Shown: positions 38,508 to 48,139, counted from the stretch's first letter. The stretch: 64,000 nucleotides of DNA from Bradyrhizobium lablabi (GCF_018129385.1 NZ_JAFCLN010000002.1:248001-312000); one strand, 5' to 3'. Translations and numbers: made by a program. Notes: generated by a model not told the origin, from the sequence alone.

Positions 38508-39794
38508 TCAACCTTCTTGCCGCGTCGCCAGGACCTTGTCGATGCGTCGGCCGTCGAGATCGACGACCTCGAACTGCCATCCGCCGGCGCTGACCTTGTC
38601 GCCGACATCGGGGATGGCGGCGAACTCCTGCAGCAGAAAGCCGGCAAAGGTCTGGTAGGGCCGCGACAAGGGCAACTCGATGCCAAGCAGGTCCGCGGCT
38701 TGCAGCGCCGGCGTCCAGCCGGAAATCAGATAGGAGCCGTCCTCGCGTTTGACGTAAGGAAGTTCAGCCGGACCTTCACGTGTATGGAAGGAGCCGACGA
38801 TGGCCTCCAGAATGTCCGCGCTCGTCACCACGCCCTGGAACACGCCGTACTCGTCGTGCACCAGGCCGATATGCACCGGCGACTCGCGCAGGATCGCGAC
38901 GACATCCCGTGCATCGACGGTTTCGGGGATGATGGGCGCCTCGCGCATCAGCGCGCGGATGTCGGGTGTAACCCCCGTCAAATAGGCGTCGAGCATGTCC
39001 TTGGCGTGCACGATTCCAAGCGCATGGTCGCGGCTACCGTCAAACACGACGCTGCGCGAATGCGCGGTCTTGAGCAGCGCGGCAAGGCTCTCGGCCTGTG
39101 GATCGGCAAGGTCGATCATGCTGACTTCGTGCCGCGGCGTCATCACCGCGCCGACCGGAAGGTCGCCGAGCCGCATCACGCCCGCGATCATTTCCTTCTC
39201 GCCGGGCTCGAGCACGCCGGCATTTTCCGCTTCGACCACCAGCGTACGGATCTCATCCTCGCTGACTTTCTCCTCGCGGTCGCTGCGGTGACCGAGCAGC
39301 CAGAGGATCCCCTTGCCGGAACGATCCAGCAGCCACACCAGCGGCAGCGAGATTTTTGCGAGCAGCATCATCGCGGGCGCGACCTTTACGGCGACGGCCT
39401 CGGGATCGCGCAATGCGATCTGCTTCGGCACGAGTTCGCCAACGATCAGGGAAGCATAGGTGATGACGCCCACCACGAGGCCCACGCCGACGGTGTCGGC
39501 CACGCCTTTCGACAGCCCGAAATCAACCAGCCATAGCGACAGCCGCTGGCCCAGCGTGGCGCCGGAGAACGCGCCTGACAGCACGCCGATCAGCGTAATG
39601 CCGATCTGCACGGTGGAGAGGAATTTTCCGGGATCGGACGCCAGCGCCAGTGCGCGGCGGGAACCGCTGACGCCCTTTTCGACCAGCGCGGCCAGCCGCG
39701 CCGGACGCGACGACACGATCGCCAGTTCCGACATCGACAGGAGCCCGTTGACGACAATCAGGACCGTGACGATGGCGAGTTCAAGATAGAGCAC
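38508..39794 (-). CDS. CNNM/CorC-type hemolysin family protein
   Basis: A 428-residue inner-membrane protein. The DUF21/CNNM transmembrane domain is at about 1-190 with the typical NGLLSMSELAIVSSR, then two CBS domains (about 205-330, including VMTPRHEVSMID and VHDEYGVFQGVVT) and a CorC_HlyC domain at the end (EFAAIPDVGDKV, FEVVDLDGRRIDKV). The family transports or senses Mg and other cations. GTG 39794 is used since AAGG precedes it and the first membrane helix starts there. Confidence 0.88.
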   Translation of the reverse strand: MLYLELAIVTVLIVVNGLLSMSELAIVSSRPARLAALVEKGVSGSRRALALASDPGKFLSTVQIGITLIGVLSGAFSGATLGQRLSLWLVDFGLSKGVADTVGVGLVVGVITYASLIVGELVPKQIALRDPEAVAVKVAPAMMLLAKISLPLVWLLDRSGKGILWLLGHRSDREEKVSEDEIRTLVVEAENAGVLEPGEKEMIAGVMRLGDLPVGAVMTPRHEVSMIDLADPQAESLAALLKTAHSRSVVFDGSRDHALGIVHAKDMLDAYLTGVTPDIRALMREAPIIPETVDARDVVAILRESPVHIGLVHDEYGVFQGVVTSADILEAIVGSFHTREGPAELPYVKREDGSYLISGWTPALQAADLLGIELPLSRPYQTFAGFLLQEFAAIPDVGDKVSAGGWQFEVVDLDGRRIDKVLATRQEG

Positions 39795-39907
39795 AAAGAG
39801 ACCTTCTGTTGGGAAGCGCGGCCGCAAGCCGCCGGACGGCATATAGGCATTCCGCGGAAGGGCTGCGCCGGACGGAACAGCTTTCGCGCGGGAAAAATTG
39901 CCGCGGC

Positions 39908-40543
39908 TCAGTTTCTGCCGACGCAGCTCGGATACGGCGCGGTTTCGCCCGGCACGATCTGACAGAGACGGATCGGCTGCAACTGGCGCAGCCGGGCCTG
40001 CCATTTGGCAGCATCGATCGCAGGCTTGCCGGACGGACCGGCTCGCTCGGCCCATTGCATGGTGTAATAGTCGACACTGCCCTTGATCGCGACGATCAGC
40101 GCGGTCTCGCTGTGCTTGTCGGCGCTGGATTCCACTCTCCCACAGCCGGCGATCGCGACATAGGCTTCGTGGCCGCCGAATTTCGTTGCGCCCACCCCTT
40201 GGGCCGTGAATGTGTCGGGGCACGCGTTCTTGAATCCGGCGGCGATAAATCCGGCCACCGTTTCGGGCGTAGCCTTCGGATTTCCGGCGGCGCCCCTGGC
40301 GCCGGTGATCGTAATCATCTGGGTCCAACGGGCGATGGTCTCGCCCTTCAGCACGGCCTCACGAATATAACTCGGCCCTTTCGTCTCTTCGAACGCGGGG
40401 ACGAATGTCATCGGCATCGAGAACGCCACCAACTGGCCGAAGATTGGAGAGATCGCGGTGGCAACGGAGGGATTTTCGGCGTAGGCCGCCGAAGAGATGA
40501 GTAACGCGCCAAGCGCGGCGATCCGTCCGAGATTTCTCGTCAT
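39908..40543 (-). CDS. Exported hypothetical protein downstream of the cyclase
   Basis: A 211-residue exported protein. The signal peptide MTRNLGRIAALGALLISSAA ends AYAEN. The mature part has four Cys (KNACPDT, IAGCGRV, IRLCQIV, YPSCVGR), so two disulfides are likely. I do not recognise the fold. It lies 54 bases after the CHASE2-cyclase stop on the same strand and may be the last gene of the caspase/cyclase cluster. A TTG start at 40561 is also possible. Confidence 0.62.
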   Translation of the reverse strand: MTRNLGRIAALGALLISSAAYAENPSVATAISPIFGQLVAFSMPMTFVPAFEETKGPSYIREAVLKGETIARWTQMITITGARGAAGNPKATPETVAGFIAAGFKNACPDTFTAQGVGATKFGGHEAYVAIAGCGRVESSADKHSETALIVAIKGSVDYYTMQWAERAGPSGKPAIDAAKWQARLRQLQPIRLCQIVPGETAPYPSCVGRN

Positions 40544-40597
40544 CGCCAAGGTCGTATCCAAACCTTGTTACTGTTGCAACACGCGGCCGTGACGAAC

Positions 40598-42757
40598 CTA
40601 TTTGGATTCCAGTGTGCGGATTGCATCCCATCCATCGTCCGGCGGGTTGGCCGCCAGTTGCCGGGCGCGCTCGAGGAAAATCGATGCGGGCCGGTCGGTC
40701 TCCGCCGATCTTTCGAAGCAGGCGGCGGCCGCAGTGAACTCGCCGGCGCGCCAATGCGCCAGTCCCTCGGCATAACCGGCAATCTCGGACTTTTGCTGAT
40801 CCGACAGACTGTCAGCCGCTGCCAGCAATTCAAAGATCTTGAGCGGCTGCATCCGACCCTTGACCCTGACGGCGTCGAGCTCGCGCCAGGCAAAGCCTTC
40901 GCCCGCGATCGCGACGGTTGCTTCCGAGGCGATGACCGTGGTGCCGTAGAACTTGTTGGCGCCCTCGAGGCGTGAGGCGAGGTTCACGGCATCGCTCATG
41001 ACCGAATAATTGAAGCGGCGGCTGGATCCGAAATTCCCGACCAGCGCCTCGCCGGAATTGATGCCGATCCGCTGCTTCAGCTTGACGTCGCGGAACGCTT
41101 CGGCGTCACGGTTGAGCTCGTCGAGGCGCGCGCTGCATGCAAGGGCGGCACGCGCCGCATTTGCCGCATGGTCGGGATCGTCGGCGGGTGCGCCGAACAC
41201 GGCGACGATGGAGTCGCCGATATATTTGTCGACATAGCCGCCGTGGTTCTCGATGATGTCGGTCATCTCAGACAGATACGCGTTCATCAGCGCGACCAGG
41301 CCATCGGGCGGCATCTTTTCCGCGAGCAGCGAAAATCCCTCGATGTCGGAAAAGAACACCGTGACGTTGCGGGTTTCCCCGCCAAGCTCGGGCAGCTTGT
41401 TCGACGCCAGCATCCGGTTGATGACGTGGGGCGCCAGATACAGGGCAAAGCTCTTTTGCAGCAGCCGCCGGTCCTTGTCGGTGGCGACAAAGCGATAACC
41501 GATCGTTGCAACCAACGCACCGATGCCCGCAACGAAGGGTTCGACGATCGGAAGCGCCAATCCATGATCGAAGGCGACCGTGGCATCGATCACGCCAATG
41601 GCCGTGATGGCAGCGAACGTGATGGCGGCGGCCATCGGCCTGAGCAGCCGGGCCGCCACCGCCGCGAGTGCGGCGAAACCGGCTGCGATGAGGAAAATGG
41701 GCAGCTTGCCGAGCTCGGTCAGCGCATTCTGACCGATCAGATTGTTGACGGCAGTGGCATGGATGTAGATTCCGGCGATCGAGCTGCGGTGAAAGGATGT
41801 AGCGACCGGTTTGACCTCGTCCGTGCAGCGGGGCGCCCGCGCGCCTTCCTTGCCGGTGGCGAAGCGCTTTGAGGTGAAGCGGCGATCCTCGCCATCCAGC
41901 ACCGTTCCGAGAATGACGACCTTGCCGTCAAACCAGCGGCGGAAATAATCCTTGTCGTTTCTGAGCGCGCACGCACGCAGGTCTGCGAGGGAGAAGGTCG
42001 GGATATCGTCCGCGCCGCCCGCGAAATTGAGCGTCATGGTGTTGGGGAGGCTGACCGGGATGCGGTAGCCCGCGAGCGTGGCCGATCCGTTCGCGCCGAA
42101 TTCCGGTTTTGCGTTGAGCGCGCGGGCGGCCAGTTCGACGGCCATGCCGGGCAGGGTGCCGCCATCCACGGAAAACGACAACAATGCCCGGCGAACGACA
42201 TCGTCGCTGTCGGTATAGACGTTGAGCGGCCGGATATTCTGTTGCTGCCTGACGGCGATCCGCTGTCCGGCGGAGGGTCTGATCGGCTGATCCCCGCGCA
42301 GGACCTCACCAAGCACGACCTTGCCTGATGATGCTGCGCCCGCCAGCGCGCGCAGGAAATCGCGGTCGAAGCCACGGACCTTTTCACCGAGCACGCCGTC
42401 GCCGAACGGTACCTCCGATTGCTCAAGCGAGTTCGGGATGACCACGTCGAAGCCGACCACTTTTGCGCCGCCCTCGATCACCGCACTTAACACGCGCCCG
42501 ATCTCACCGGTCCAGGTCAGGGTGGGCGTACCCTTGAACGGAGCCGCCCGGTAGGTTTCCTCGTCGATCGCAACGACAACCGCGGGCGATTTGGCAGGAT
42601 CGTGCGGCTTGCCGAAAAACTGCCAGCGCAGCGCCGTCAGGATGTCGAGCGACAGGCCGTGGACGCGATCGAGCGCGGGCGACACCGAGACGGCTGAACA
42701 CACCAGCACGATCAGCGTGATGGCAATTGCGTCGCGCGTGATGCGCCCGATGCTCAC
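40598..42757 (-). CDS. CHASE2-domain adenylate cyclase
   Basis: A 719-residue membrane sensor. Order: one TM helix (about 10-28), CHASE2 extracytoplasmic domain (about 35-320, with SPAVVVAIDEETYR), three TM helices (about 345-420), and a class III cyclase domain (about 455-640). The cyclase metal Asp residues are in VFFSDIEGFS and YIGDSIVAVFG, the adenine-selecting Lys in YVDKYIGD and the transition-state pair in SDAVNLASRLEG, so it should make cAMP. The FecR-like gene ends 19 bases upstream. Its sensory input is periplasmic. Confidence 0.92.
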   Translation of the reverse strand: MSIGRITRDAIAITLIVLVCSAVSVSPALDRVHGLSLDILTALRWQFFGKPHDPAKSPAVVVAIDEETYRAAPFKGTPTLTWTGEIGRVLSAVIEGGAKVVGFDVVIPNSLEQSEVPFGDGVLGEKVRGFDRDFLRALAGAASSGKVVLGEVLRGDQPIRPSAGQRIAVRQQQNIRPLNVYTDSDDVVRRALLSFSVDGGTLPGMAVELAARALNAKPEFGANGSATLAGYRIPVSLPNTMTLNFAGGADDIPTFSLADLRACALRNDKDYFRRWFDGKVVILGTVLDGEDRRFTSKRFATGKEGARAPRCTDEVKPVATSFHRSSIAGIYIHATAVNNLIGQNALTELGKLPIFLIAAGFAALAAVAARLLRPMAAAITFAAITAIGVIDATVAFDHGLALPIVEPFVAGIGALVATIGYRFVATDKDRRLLQKSFALYLAPHVINRMLASNKLPELGGETRNVTVFFSDIEGFSLLAEKMPPDGLVALMNAYLSEMTDIIENHGGYVDKYIGDSIVAVFGAPADDPDHAANAARAALACSARLDELNRDAEAFRDVKLKQRIGINSGEALVGNFGSSRRFNYSVMSDAVNLASRLEGANKFYGTTVIASEATVAIAGEGFAWRELDAVRVKGRMQPLKIFELLAAADSLSDQQKSEIAGYAEGLAHWRAGEFTAAAACFERSAETDRPASIFLERARQLAANPPDDGWDAIRTLESK

Positions 42758-42776
42758 CGCTCCGCGCCCGGCAAGC

Positions 42777-43445
42777 TTATTGGATGCGGATCAGGCGCCC
42801 GACGATCGGCGTCGGCCCCGGTTTGGCCTCGGGATCGACGCGAAACACGATTCGCTGCGATGCGAATGTCGCGGCGTAGACTCCGCCTGGCGTGAGCGTG
42901 CGGTTGGTGCCGGCGAAATCGTAAAAGCGTCCCCTGAGCTGTTTGCCGTTGATCTCGACCTGCTGGCGCTCGCCCTTGACGTCGAGACGGTCGATGACGA
43001 GCGTGCCTTTGCCCTTGACCTCGAACAAGGGAGAGGTGCCGTAAAGCGTCAAGTCCGCCTGGATGTCGGCGTCCTTGCCCTTCTTGACGCTGCGCAAGAC
43101 GGTGGCGGCGACTTCGCTGGTGGCCTTGGTCGTGGCATGTGTCTGCCTGGAATCGCACTTGGTCGTTTCGGCCTTGACGTCGGCGAGATGCACGTTGCTC
43201 TCTTCGGTGCCGACGATGACCGTGCCGATGCCGCTGATCGTCTCGCGGCGGCAGGAGTTCATGTAGCTGATCACGACCGAGCCGCCGTCACCAAGCTTGA
43301 TCACGGTCTTGGGGGTGACATAGTCCATGAATTCGGCGCCGGTGACCTTGCCCTGCACCTCCTCAACGACGGCGACAGGTGTCTGGGCTGCGGCGGGGGC
43401 CGCCAGTGCCAGCAAGCTCACGCAAACGGCAAACGTTCGTTTCAT
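42777..43445 (-). CDS. FecR-like periplasmic protein
   Basis: A 222-residue exported protein. The signal peptide MKRTFAVCVSLLALAAPAAA is followed by VAVVEEVQGKVTG and the beta-rich PKTVIKLGDGGSVVISYM, which is the FecR core. Four Cys occur in all, one in the signal and the rest in NSCRRE and TKCDSRQ. The C-terminal region GGVYAATFASQRIVFRVDPE is a beta-sandwich. FecR domains often travel with CHASE2 cyclases and relay periplasmic signals. ATG 43445 has GAGG before it. It is 19 bases from the cyclase gene. Confidence 0.78.
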   Translation of the reverse strand: MKRTFAVCVSLLALAAPAAAQTPVAVVEEVQGKVTGAEFMDYVTPKTVIKLGDGGSVVISYMNSCRRETISGIGTVIVGTEESNVHLADVKAETTKCDSRQTHATTKATSEVAATVLRSVKKGKDADIQADLTLYGTSPLFEVKGKGTLVIDRLDVKGERQQVEINGKQLRGRFYDFAGTNRTLTPGGVYAATFASQRIVFRVDPEAKPGPTPIVGRLIRIQ

Positions 43446-43595
43446 CTCGAAAAACCTCATCCAGAATTCGGCTTATGTCCCAGTCCCGCCGATTGTTAGT
43501 CGCTGCTGAGTAGACAGTCGTTCGCCGTAATGGATGTGATGAATATCACATAACTATGGCCGTCAACAGCGTCCCGCGTTCGCGCGGCTGTCTGA

Positions 43596-45167
43596 CTACT
43601 TCCGTCCGGAATCCTTTGGAGGATTCTTGGGGGCATTCTTCGGCGTGTCCCTGGGGCTACCGACACTCGCAAGAATGGCTTTCGCTTCCTTGCTCCCTGC
43701 CTGCGCTGCCTTTTGCAGCAATCGCCTTGCCTCGGGGATGTCCTTCTTTCCTCCAATGCCGTTGGCGGAGCAGCGGGCCAGGTTGACCATCGCGTCGGGA
43801 TCGCCCATCGCGGCGCTCTTCTCGTAGAGCGCGCGGGCCTGTTTCACGTTGGCCTCCACGCCCAGCCCCTTCTCGGTCAGCTCTCCCAGCTTGTTGATGG
43901 CCTTTGCGTCGCCGAGATCGGCCGCGCGCTGATACAGCGCATAGGCCTTGGCCGGATTCCTGTCGCCGCCCAGGCCGCGCTCTTGCTGCAAGCCGAGGCT
44001 GACGATTGCAGGCGCAAATTTCATTTCGGCGGCGATCTCGTAATAGAAGCGGGCGCGCGCCGGATCCCTTTCGACACCCTCGCCATTGTCATACATCGAG
44101 CCCAGCGCGTAGAGCGCCCGCGTGTTGCCGAGCTCGAACGCCTTCTTGTAGCTGGCAAGCGCGGCCGGATAGTCCTGCACCGCATACAGCGCGCGGCCGA
44201 GCTGGTAGTGGAATCGATCGACGCCGGGAAGTTCCCTGACGGCTTGCGAGCATGCGGCGATCGCCAGTGCCGGCTTGATGTCCTCGAGCTTGACGCCCTT
44301 GACGCCGAGACCGCGCTTGGAGTCGTCAGGCGCGGCGGCAAGATTGTCGCAGGGAAGGGCCGCCGACGGGTCGGCTTGAACCGGCGAAAACGCGGCTTGC
44401 TTGACGGCATTGAGATAGATCTTGCCTCGTGAGAGCTGGCCGTACATGTACGGCGTCTGCTTCTGCCGCGTCGAATTCCGCACTTCGTCGCGCACGTTGC
44501 GGAACAGGAAGCTGATCTCGAGATCGGGCTCGGGAAGATATTTCAGGAGCGCCGCCGCCAGCGGAGAGTTGCGGCCCTGGCCTTCCTCCGACGTCCGCGA
44601 CGGTTCGGTGGCAAAGAACACCAGCGCGTTGCGCGATGCATCGAGGCCGCCGGACGATGGCACATCGAAGTCGCGGCCAGAGTCCTGCCGCCCGAGTTTA
44701 GCGGGGAAGGGATTTCCCCGCAGTGCATCGAGAATGACGAGCCCGAGCACGCGTGCTCCGGCGACCTGGAGCATGGCCGCGCGCAGCGTGATGGTCTCGG
44801 TCCGGAAAGCGTCCGGCGTGGCGAGCCGGGCATCGACCGGGATCAGATAGCCGTCGACGCCGGCGTTGAGGCTGTAGCCTGCAAAATAGATGATTGCGAA
44901 ATCGGCCTTGGTGGATCTCTCGGCGAAATCCTGGAGCGTCTGCCTTAAGTCGCTCGCGGCCGTGTCACGCCGAAGAACGACGTCGAAACCAAGGCCGCCG
45001 AGCGCCTTCGCGATATCCTCGGCGTCGTTGACGGGCGTGGCGAGGCGAGGCGCATGCTGGTAGCTGGAATTTCCAATCACCAGCGCGACGCGGTTTTCCG
45101 ACGCGCCGGCGTCGCTGCCAAAGGCGAGCGGCAGGACCAGAGCAAATGCAAGCGCCAGAATCCGCAA
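43596..45167 (-). CDS. Pseudo-caspase (C14 fold, catalytic dyad lost) with Sel1 repeats
   Basis: A 523-residue exported protein with a C14 fold at about 24-255, beginning ENRVALVIGNSSYQHAPRL. The catalytic His is replaced by Tyr98 (IIYFAGYSLNAG) and the catalytic Cys by Leu149 (VILDALRGNPF), so it cannot cleave. After a linker come Sel1/TPR-like repeats (about 320-500: RALYALGSMYDNGEGVERD, AKAYALYQRAADLGDAKAI, ARALYEKSAAMGDPDAM) for protein binding. The start is TTG 45167, or CTG 45182, which adds KKRP to the signal. Eleven bases separate it from the active caspase upstream, so the two are co-expressed. Confidence 0.85.
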   Translation of the reverse strand: MRILALAFALVLPLAFGSDAGASENRVALVIGNSSYQHAPRLATPVNDAEDIAKALGGLGFDVVLRRDTAASDLRQTLQDFAERSTKADFAIIYFAGYSLNAGVDGYLIPVDARLATPDAFRTETITLRAAMLQVAGARVLGLVILDALRGNPFPAKLGRQDSGRDFDVPSSGGLDASRNALVFFATEPSRTSEEGQGRNSPLAAALLKYLPEPDLEISFLFRNVRDEVRNSTRQKQTPYMYGQLSRGKIYLNAVKQAAFSPVQADPSAALPCDNLAAAPDDSKRGLGVKGVKLEDIKPALAIAACSQAVRELPGVDRFHYQLGRALYAVQDYPAALASYKKAFELGNTRALYALGSMYDNGEGVERDPARARFYYEIAAEMKFAPAIVSLGLQQERGLGGDRNPAKAYALYQRAADLGDAKAINKLGELTEKGLGVEANVKQARALYEKSAAMGDPDAMVNLARCSANGIGGKKDIPEARRLLQKAAQAGSKEAKAILASVGSPRDTPKNAPKNPPKDSGRK

Positions 45168-45178
45168 AGGCCGCTTCT

Positions 45179-47533
45179 TCAGTTGGTTGCGCCGGCCGGA
45201 TGTTCCGCGACCCAGTCCTGCCAGGTCAGGAATTTCAAGCCCAACATGCCGTAGTCCACCTGAAGATAACCGTCGTCCGTTCGCGAAACAGCCGATGGCA
45301 CGCGCACGGCCACTTCCTGCGCCATGACGCCGACATAAAGCGTGTCGTCGCCGATATAGCGGTAACGGTAGAGGCGCAGGCCATCATGCGTCCGGCCGAG
45401 CGCGGTGATGTCCTGCTTGAGGCGGATGTCTGATGGCACCGGGATCCTGCTCGCCGCATTCGCCGCGGCATTCGATGCAGCCTTGCTGGCGGCGTTCGAG
45501 GCCGCCGCCGACGCTGCCCGGCTCGCCGCATTCGATGCGGCGGATGAAGCCGCCCTGCTTGCGGCGTTCGATGCCGCTTGGCTTGCCGCATTGGACGCAG
45601 CTCGGCCGGCGGCGTTCGATGCCGCGTTGGAAGCCGCATTTGCCGCGGCCGCGGCGGCGGCGGCGCTCGCCGCGCGGGAAGCGGCGGCAGCCGCCGCATT
45701 GCTTGCTGCCTGCGAGACTGCGTTGCTGACGGCATTGCTTACCGCGTTGCTGACGACATTGCTGACAACGTTGCTCACGACATTGCTGACGTTCTGGTTC
45801 ACGCGCTCGGCAACGCGGCGATACTCGCGGTTCCGCACCTTTTCCCGTTCCGACCTTGTATAGGCCGAAACGAGGTAGCCGTTCTTGCGCGCATCCTCGA
45901 TGGCTTTTTCCATGCAGCGGTTCTTGTTGCCGGAAGTGCGGCAGAGTTGAAAGCGGAGCTGCATGTAATCAGGGTATTTGACGACAGCCTTGGTGCACGC
46001 GGACAGATTGCCGGCGAAGCAGAGATTGACGTCATTGTCCTGTCCCGTGCGCATCATCCAGTCCGTCGGATTGATGGGCCGCAGCGCGATGTCGCTGCCC
46101 GCGGGCAGCCGATGATCGCGGATGCTGGGATATTTTTCGGCGAACGGCTGCACGATATTCTTATCCTTGGAGTCGCGCAGCACGTCCCAGGCCCGGTCAA
46201 TGGAGTCGTGGCTTTTCGCCGTTGCCTCGGGCGAGGTGGAGGCAAGCTGGAACGTCGAAGGCGGCGGAGGCGTCAGATCGACCGGCTGCGAATCCGTCTG
46301 ACCGGAAGCCTGCAATTTGGCGAGCGTCACCTTGGCGGCGTCGACATGCTCGCTGTAGGGATAGAGGTCCAGGAATGCGCGGTAAGCCGAGGCCGTGTTC
46401 TGTTTCTCGACGGTCGACCACGCAAACTTTTCCGCGCCTTCGAGTTGGGCAATCCGGTCGTTGACCTCGGTGACGTGCGTACTGGCGGGAAATTTCTCGG
46501 TGAAACGGCGGAGCGTGGCGATCTCGTTGGTGGCGCGCACGAACGTCCAGGCGACCCGCTCGGCTTCCGCCGCGGCATCAGCGGCCGCGACCGCGGCATC
46601 GCCCTTCAGGTAGATCTCTTCGCTGGAGAGCGTGCCGTAAACCGCCGGCTGCTGAGTCTTTGTTTCGCGCACGACGTCGTCATAGACCGTGCGGAAGAGA
46701 TAGTTGATCTCGAGGCCGGGCGTTTCGACGTGGCGCAGCAGCGAGCCGGAGTAGGGGCTGTTGCGTCCGGTACCGTCATTCGCCGTGGTGCCGGCCGCAG
46801 CAGCGAAGGCGACCAGCACGTTGTCGTTGACCTCGACCGGTGCAAGGCCTCGCGCCGAGGTCTCGGCGGGCATCGCCAGTGCGGGCCTGGCCGGCGCCGC
46901 CGTCTGGGCCCCTTTCTTGGCGGCGTCCTTTCCCTTGCCCGCGGGATTGGTCGGATTCGCCAGCGCGCGTCCTGCGGCCAGATTGGTCGACGCAAAGGGA
47001 TCGTTGCGGCAGGCATCGAGAACCACCAGCCCGATCACCTTGGGCATCACGGAAATATCGATCAGGGTCTCGAGGTTGATGGCTTCGGCATAGACGTCGA
47101 TCTCGGACTTGATCTGGGCGTCAACGGGGATCAGCCAGTTCTTGCCGTCGATCTCGACGCCATGGCCGGCGAAGAAGATGACCGCCTTGTCGGCGCTCTT
47201 GGCCGCGTTGCCGAAATCGATCAGCGCACGGCGGAAGGCGGCGAAATCGAGGTCGGACAGATGCTTGACGTTGAAGCCGAGCCTGGTGAGCGAGGCGGCC
47301 ATGTCGGCGGCATCGTTGGCCGGGTTGGTCAGCCGGTCGACCTTGCGGTATTCGCTGTTGCCGATCACCAGCGCGATCTTTTCTTCGGCCGCCGCGCGAG
47401 ACGCGTTGGCGATTGAGAGCGCCAGCAGCGTTGCGCCGCAGGCGGCGGCGCGAAGCGCAGAGGCGAGGGGCTGTTTACGAGGGGAAGCTTGGCCGCACTC
47501 ATGCGCGGCTGCCTTGGAAATCAGGTTGCGCAT
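45179..47533 (-). CDS. Caspase-like protease fused to NAAS repeats and an S74 autocleaving chaperone
   Basis: A 784-residue exported protein. C14 domain (about 50-310): His124 in FFAGHGVEID and Cys175 in VLDACRNDPF are intact. A helical TPR-like region (about 320-410) and a Cys-containing domain (about 440-575) follow. Residues 580-696 are almost only Asn, Ala, Ser and Val in a four-residue rhythm (NVVS then NAAS). The end (701-770) is a peptidase_S74 intramolecular chaperone: SDIRLKQDI has the Ser701/Lys706 dyad, then YVGVMAQEV. S74 domains trimerise phage tail fibres and cut themselves off. The architecture suggests an oligomeric, fibre-like protease in the periplasm. Confidence 0.85.
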   Translation of the reverse strand: MRNLISKAAAHECGQASPRKQPLASALRAAACGATLLALSIANASRAAAEEKIALVIGNSEYRKVDRLTNPANDAADMAASLTRLGFNVKHLSDLDFAAFRRALIDFGNAAKSADKAVIFFAGHGVEIDGKNWLIPVDAQIKSEIDVYAEAINLETLIDISVMPKVIGLVVLDACRNDPFASTNLAAGRALANPTNPAGKGKDAAKKGAQTAAPARPALAMPAETSARGLAPVEVNDNVLVAFAAAAGTTANDGTGRNSPYSGSLLRHVETPGLEINYLFRTVYDDVVRETKTQQPAVYGTLSSEEIYLKGDAAVAAADAAAEAERVAWTFVRATNEIATLRRFTEKFPASTHVTEVNDRIAQLEGAEKFAWSTVEKQNTASAYRAFLDLYPYSEHVDAAKVTLAKLQASGQTDSQPVDLTPPPPSTFQLASTSPEATAKSHDSIDRAWDVLRDSKDKNIVQPFAEKYPSIRDHRLPAGSDIALRPINPTDWMMRTGQDNDVNLCFAGNLSACTKAVVKYPDYMQLRFQLCRTSGNKNRCMEKAIEDARKNGYLVSAYTRSEREKVRNREYRRVAERVNQNVSNVVSNVVSNVVSNAVSNAVSNAVSQAASNAAAAAASRAASAAAAAAAANAASNAASNAAGRAASNAASQAASNAASRAASSAASNAASRAASAAASNAASKAASNAAANAASRIPVPSDIRLKQDITALGRTHDGLRLYRYRYIGDDTLYVGVMAQEVAVRVPSAVSRTDDGYLQVDYGMLGLKFLTWQDWVAEHPAGATN

Positions 47534-47732
47534 TATCGAGTCTCGAAATTCAACGTCCGAAAACAATAATTTGCGCGCACAGTACCAATTGCGATCATCT
47601 GTGGGCAAGAAGTTGCGGACTGTGACGCACCGCACGGAACCGCGAGGGACAAGGGCAACAATATACCTTGCCTTGCGGTGCTGAACTGATCCTGGAATGC
47701 CGCGCGGCGATGCCGGCGATGGAGTTTTTCGA

Positions 47733-47993
47733 ATGACGCAGACATTTCGTTTTTGTCGGGCCTTGCTCGCCGGACTCGGCCTGATCGTAGCCCTGGCGGG
47801 AGCGGCGCGAGCGGAGGACTATTCCCCGGCGGACTCGACCCGGGACTCCATCATCCAGGGGGTACGCGACGACGTCCGGCGCAAGATCAGGGACCAGCAA
47901 GCGGCGGAAAACCGTGCTGAAGCTGCAACGGTTGGCCAGCCATCTCCACGCGTCTACCGGCCGAAAAAGAAGAAGCGGCAGGCAAGCCGTTGA
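47733..47993 (+). CDS. Small exported basic protein
   Basis: An 86-residue exported protein, signal MTQTFRFCRALLAGLGLIVA cut after ARAED. The mature 58 residues are helical and charged (GVRDDVRRKIRDQQAAENRAE) and end in a basic tail PKKKKRQASR. GGAG lies before ATG 47733. It diverges from the caspase cluster, sharing a 199-base promoter region, and is followed by an outer-membrane barrel gene. Function unknown; the tail could bind anionic envelope polymers. Confidence 0.7.
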   Translation: MTQTFRFCRALLAGLGLIVALAGAARAEDYSPADSTRDSIIQGVRDDVRRKIRDQQAAENRAEAATVGQPSPRVYRPKKKKRQASR

Positions 47994-48139
47994 GAAGACG
48001 CGGAACCGTGGAACCGATACCGGTGAACACGGACCGATTTGGTTTCTAAATCCCTAATACTGTGTCTTTCCGGCACTATTAGATCGCGGCAACATTTGGA
48101 TATTTTTCGGGCGTGAATACGAGTCTTTTGGGGGCCCGA

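Noticed and set aside
45420..45790. Ala/Asn/Ser repeat considered as an assembly artefact
   Set aside because: The frame stays open, codons vary among repeats, and a complete S74 domain follows in frame.
45578..47416. 612-codon plus-strand frame opposite the caspase gene
   Set aside because: Arises from the repetitive Ala/Asn/Ser coding part read backwards; the caspase, with signal and domains, is the real gene.
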